From: Cycloclasticus sp.
GTDB lineage: Bacteria > Pseudomonadota > Gammaproteobacteria > Methylococcales > Cycloclasticaceae
Reading direction: 5' to 3'
Length of the DNA stretch: 6,120 nucleotides
Assembly (NCBI GenBank): GCA_019090295.1
Contig: JAHRWG010000339.1
Span: 1 to 6,120 of the forward strand
Shown: in pieces, positions 6,085-6,120 of the stretch
Position numbering within the stretch: the first letter of the stretch is position 1
Layout of the letters: each line of letters begins with the position of its first letter
Position numbers and translations under genes: made by a program
Notes under the pieces: generated by a model
Told to the model about the DNA's origin: nothing
What the model saw: only the letters and a program-made list of their open reading frames with translations
Database searches by the model: none

Positions 6085-6120
6085 ATGACTTCCGCACCTA
6101 GTAAGCCCGTAGATAACGCC
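6085..6120 (+). CDS. Start of a divergent gene, 12 codons visible
   Basis: ATG at 6085 opens MTSAPSKPVDNA and runs to the window edge without a stop. GGA lies six bases upstream as a plausible Shine-Dalgarno. An earlier ATG at 6073 closes after three codons. Twelve residues cannot identify a protein. Some T1SS ABC transporter/permease proteins of LapB type begin with a similar short MT-x-x-VDN-like leader, and the neighbourhood would suit an exporter, but this is a guess. Confidence 0.4.
   Translation, partial: MTSAPSKPVDNA

Noticed and set aside
1..6120. CRISPR array, tRNA/rRNA gene or insertion sequence
   Set aside because: I found no regularly spaced repeats with spacers, no tRNA-like cloverleaf or rRNA stretch, and no transposase frame or terminal inverted repeats with target duplications.

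Overview
The window fits a marine gammaproteobacterium of the Alteromonadales/Oceanospirillales kind: the DNA is moderately AT-rich and the recognisable genes belong to a LapA/BapA-type adhesin locus secreted by a type I system (T1SS). The organism itself is an inference. All five complete or near-complete genes lie on the minus strand and read from right to left. A short gene start on the plus strand appears at the right edge, divergent from the rest.

From right to left the minus strand carries: a small conserved protein of unknown function (5626-5964), whose family is often misnamed 'tryptophan synthase beta-like'; a 134-residue receiver-like protein (5111-5515) that resembles the N-terminal half of a LuxR/NarL-type regulator but lacks the phosphoacceptor Asp and the DNA-binding half; a 929-residue retention-module protein (2023-4812) with a LapG-type TAAG site, a PPC-like domain, a T1SS-143-like domain and a DUF4114-like domain, but no RTX repeats and no recognisable T1SS tail; a strong terminator (1948-1988); a 78-residue protein (1276-1512) that looks like an isolated T1SS C-terminal target domain; and the first 393 codons of a second retention-module adhesin (<1-1181) that runs off the left edge into Ig-like repeats.

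The most notable non-coding signal is a 20-bp box present three times in the same orientation (1242-1261, 1697-1716, 4884-4903), once upstream of each of the three T1SS-type genes. In every copy an AATACT -10-like hexamer follows 19 or 20 bp downstream. This looks like one activator controlling all three promoters, so that both adhesins and the detached secretion tail would be expressed together.

The working picture is a surface-adhesin regulon. Two adhesins with near-identical retention modules would be held at the outer membrane and released by a LapG-like protease, with LapG, LapD and the exporter encoded outside the window. Two oddities deserve attention: the secretion tail is a separate gene while the 929-residue adhesin has none, and the nearby regulator appears to have lost its DNA-binding half.
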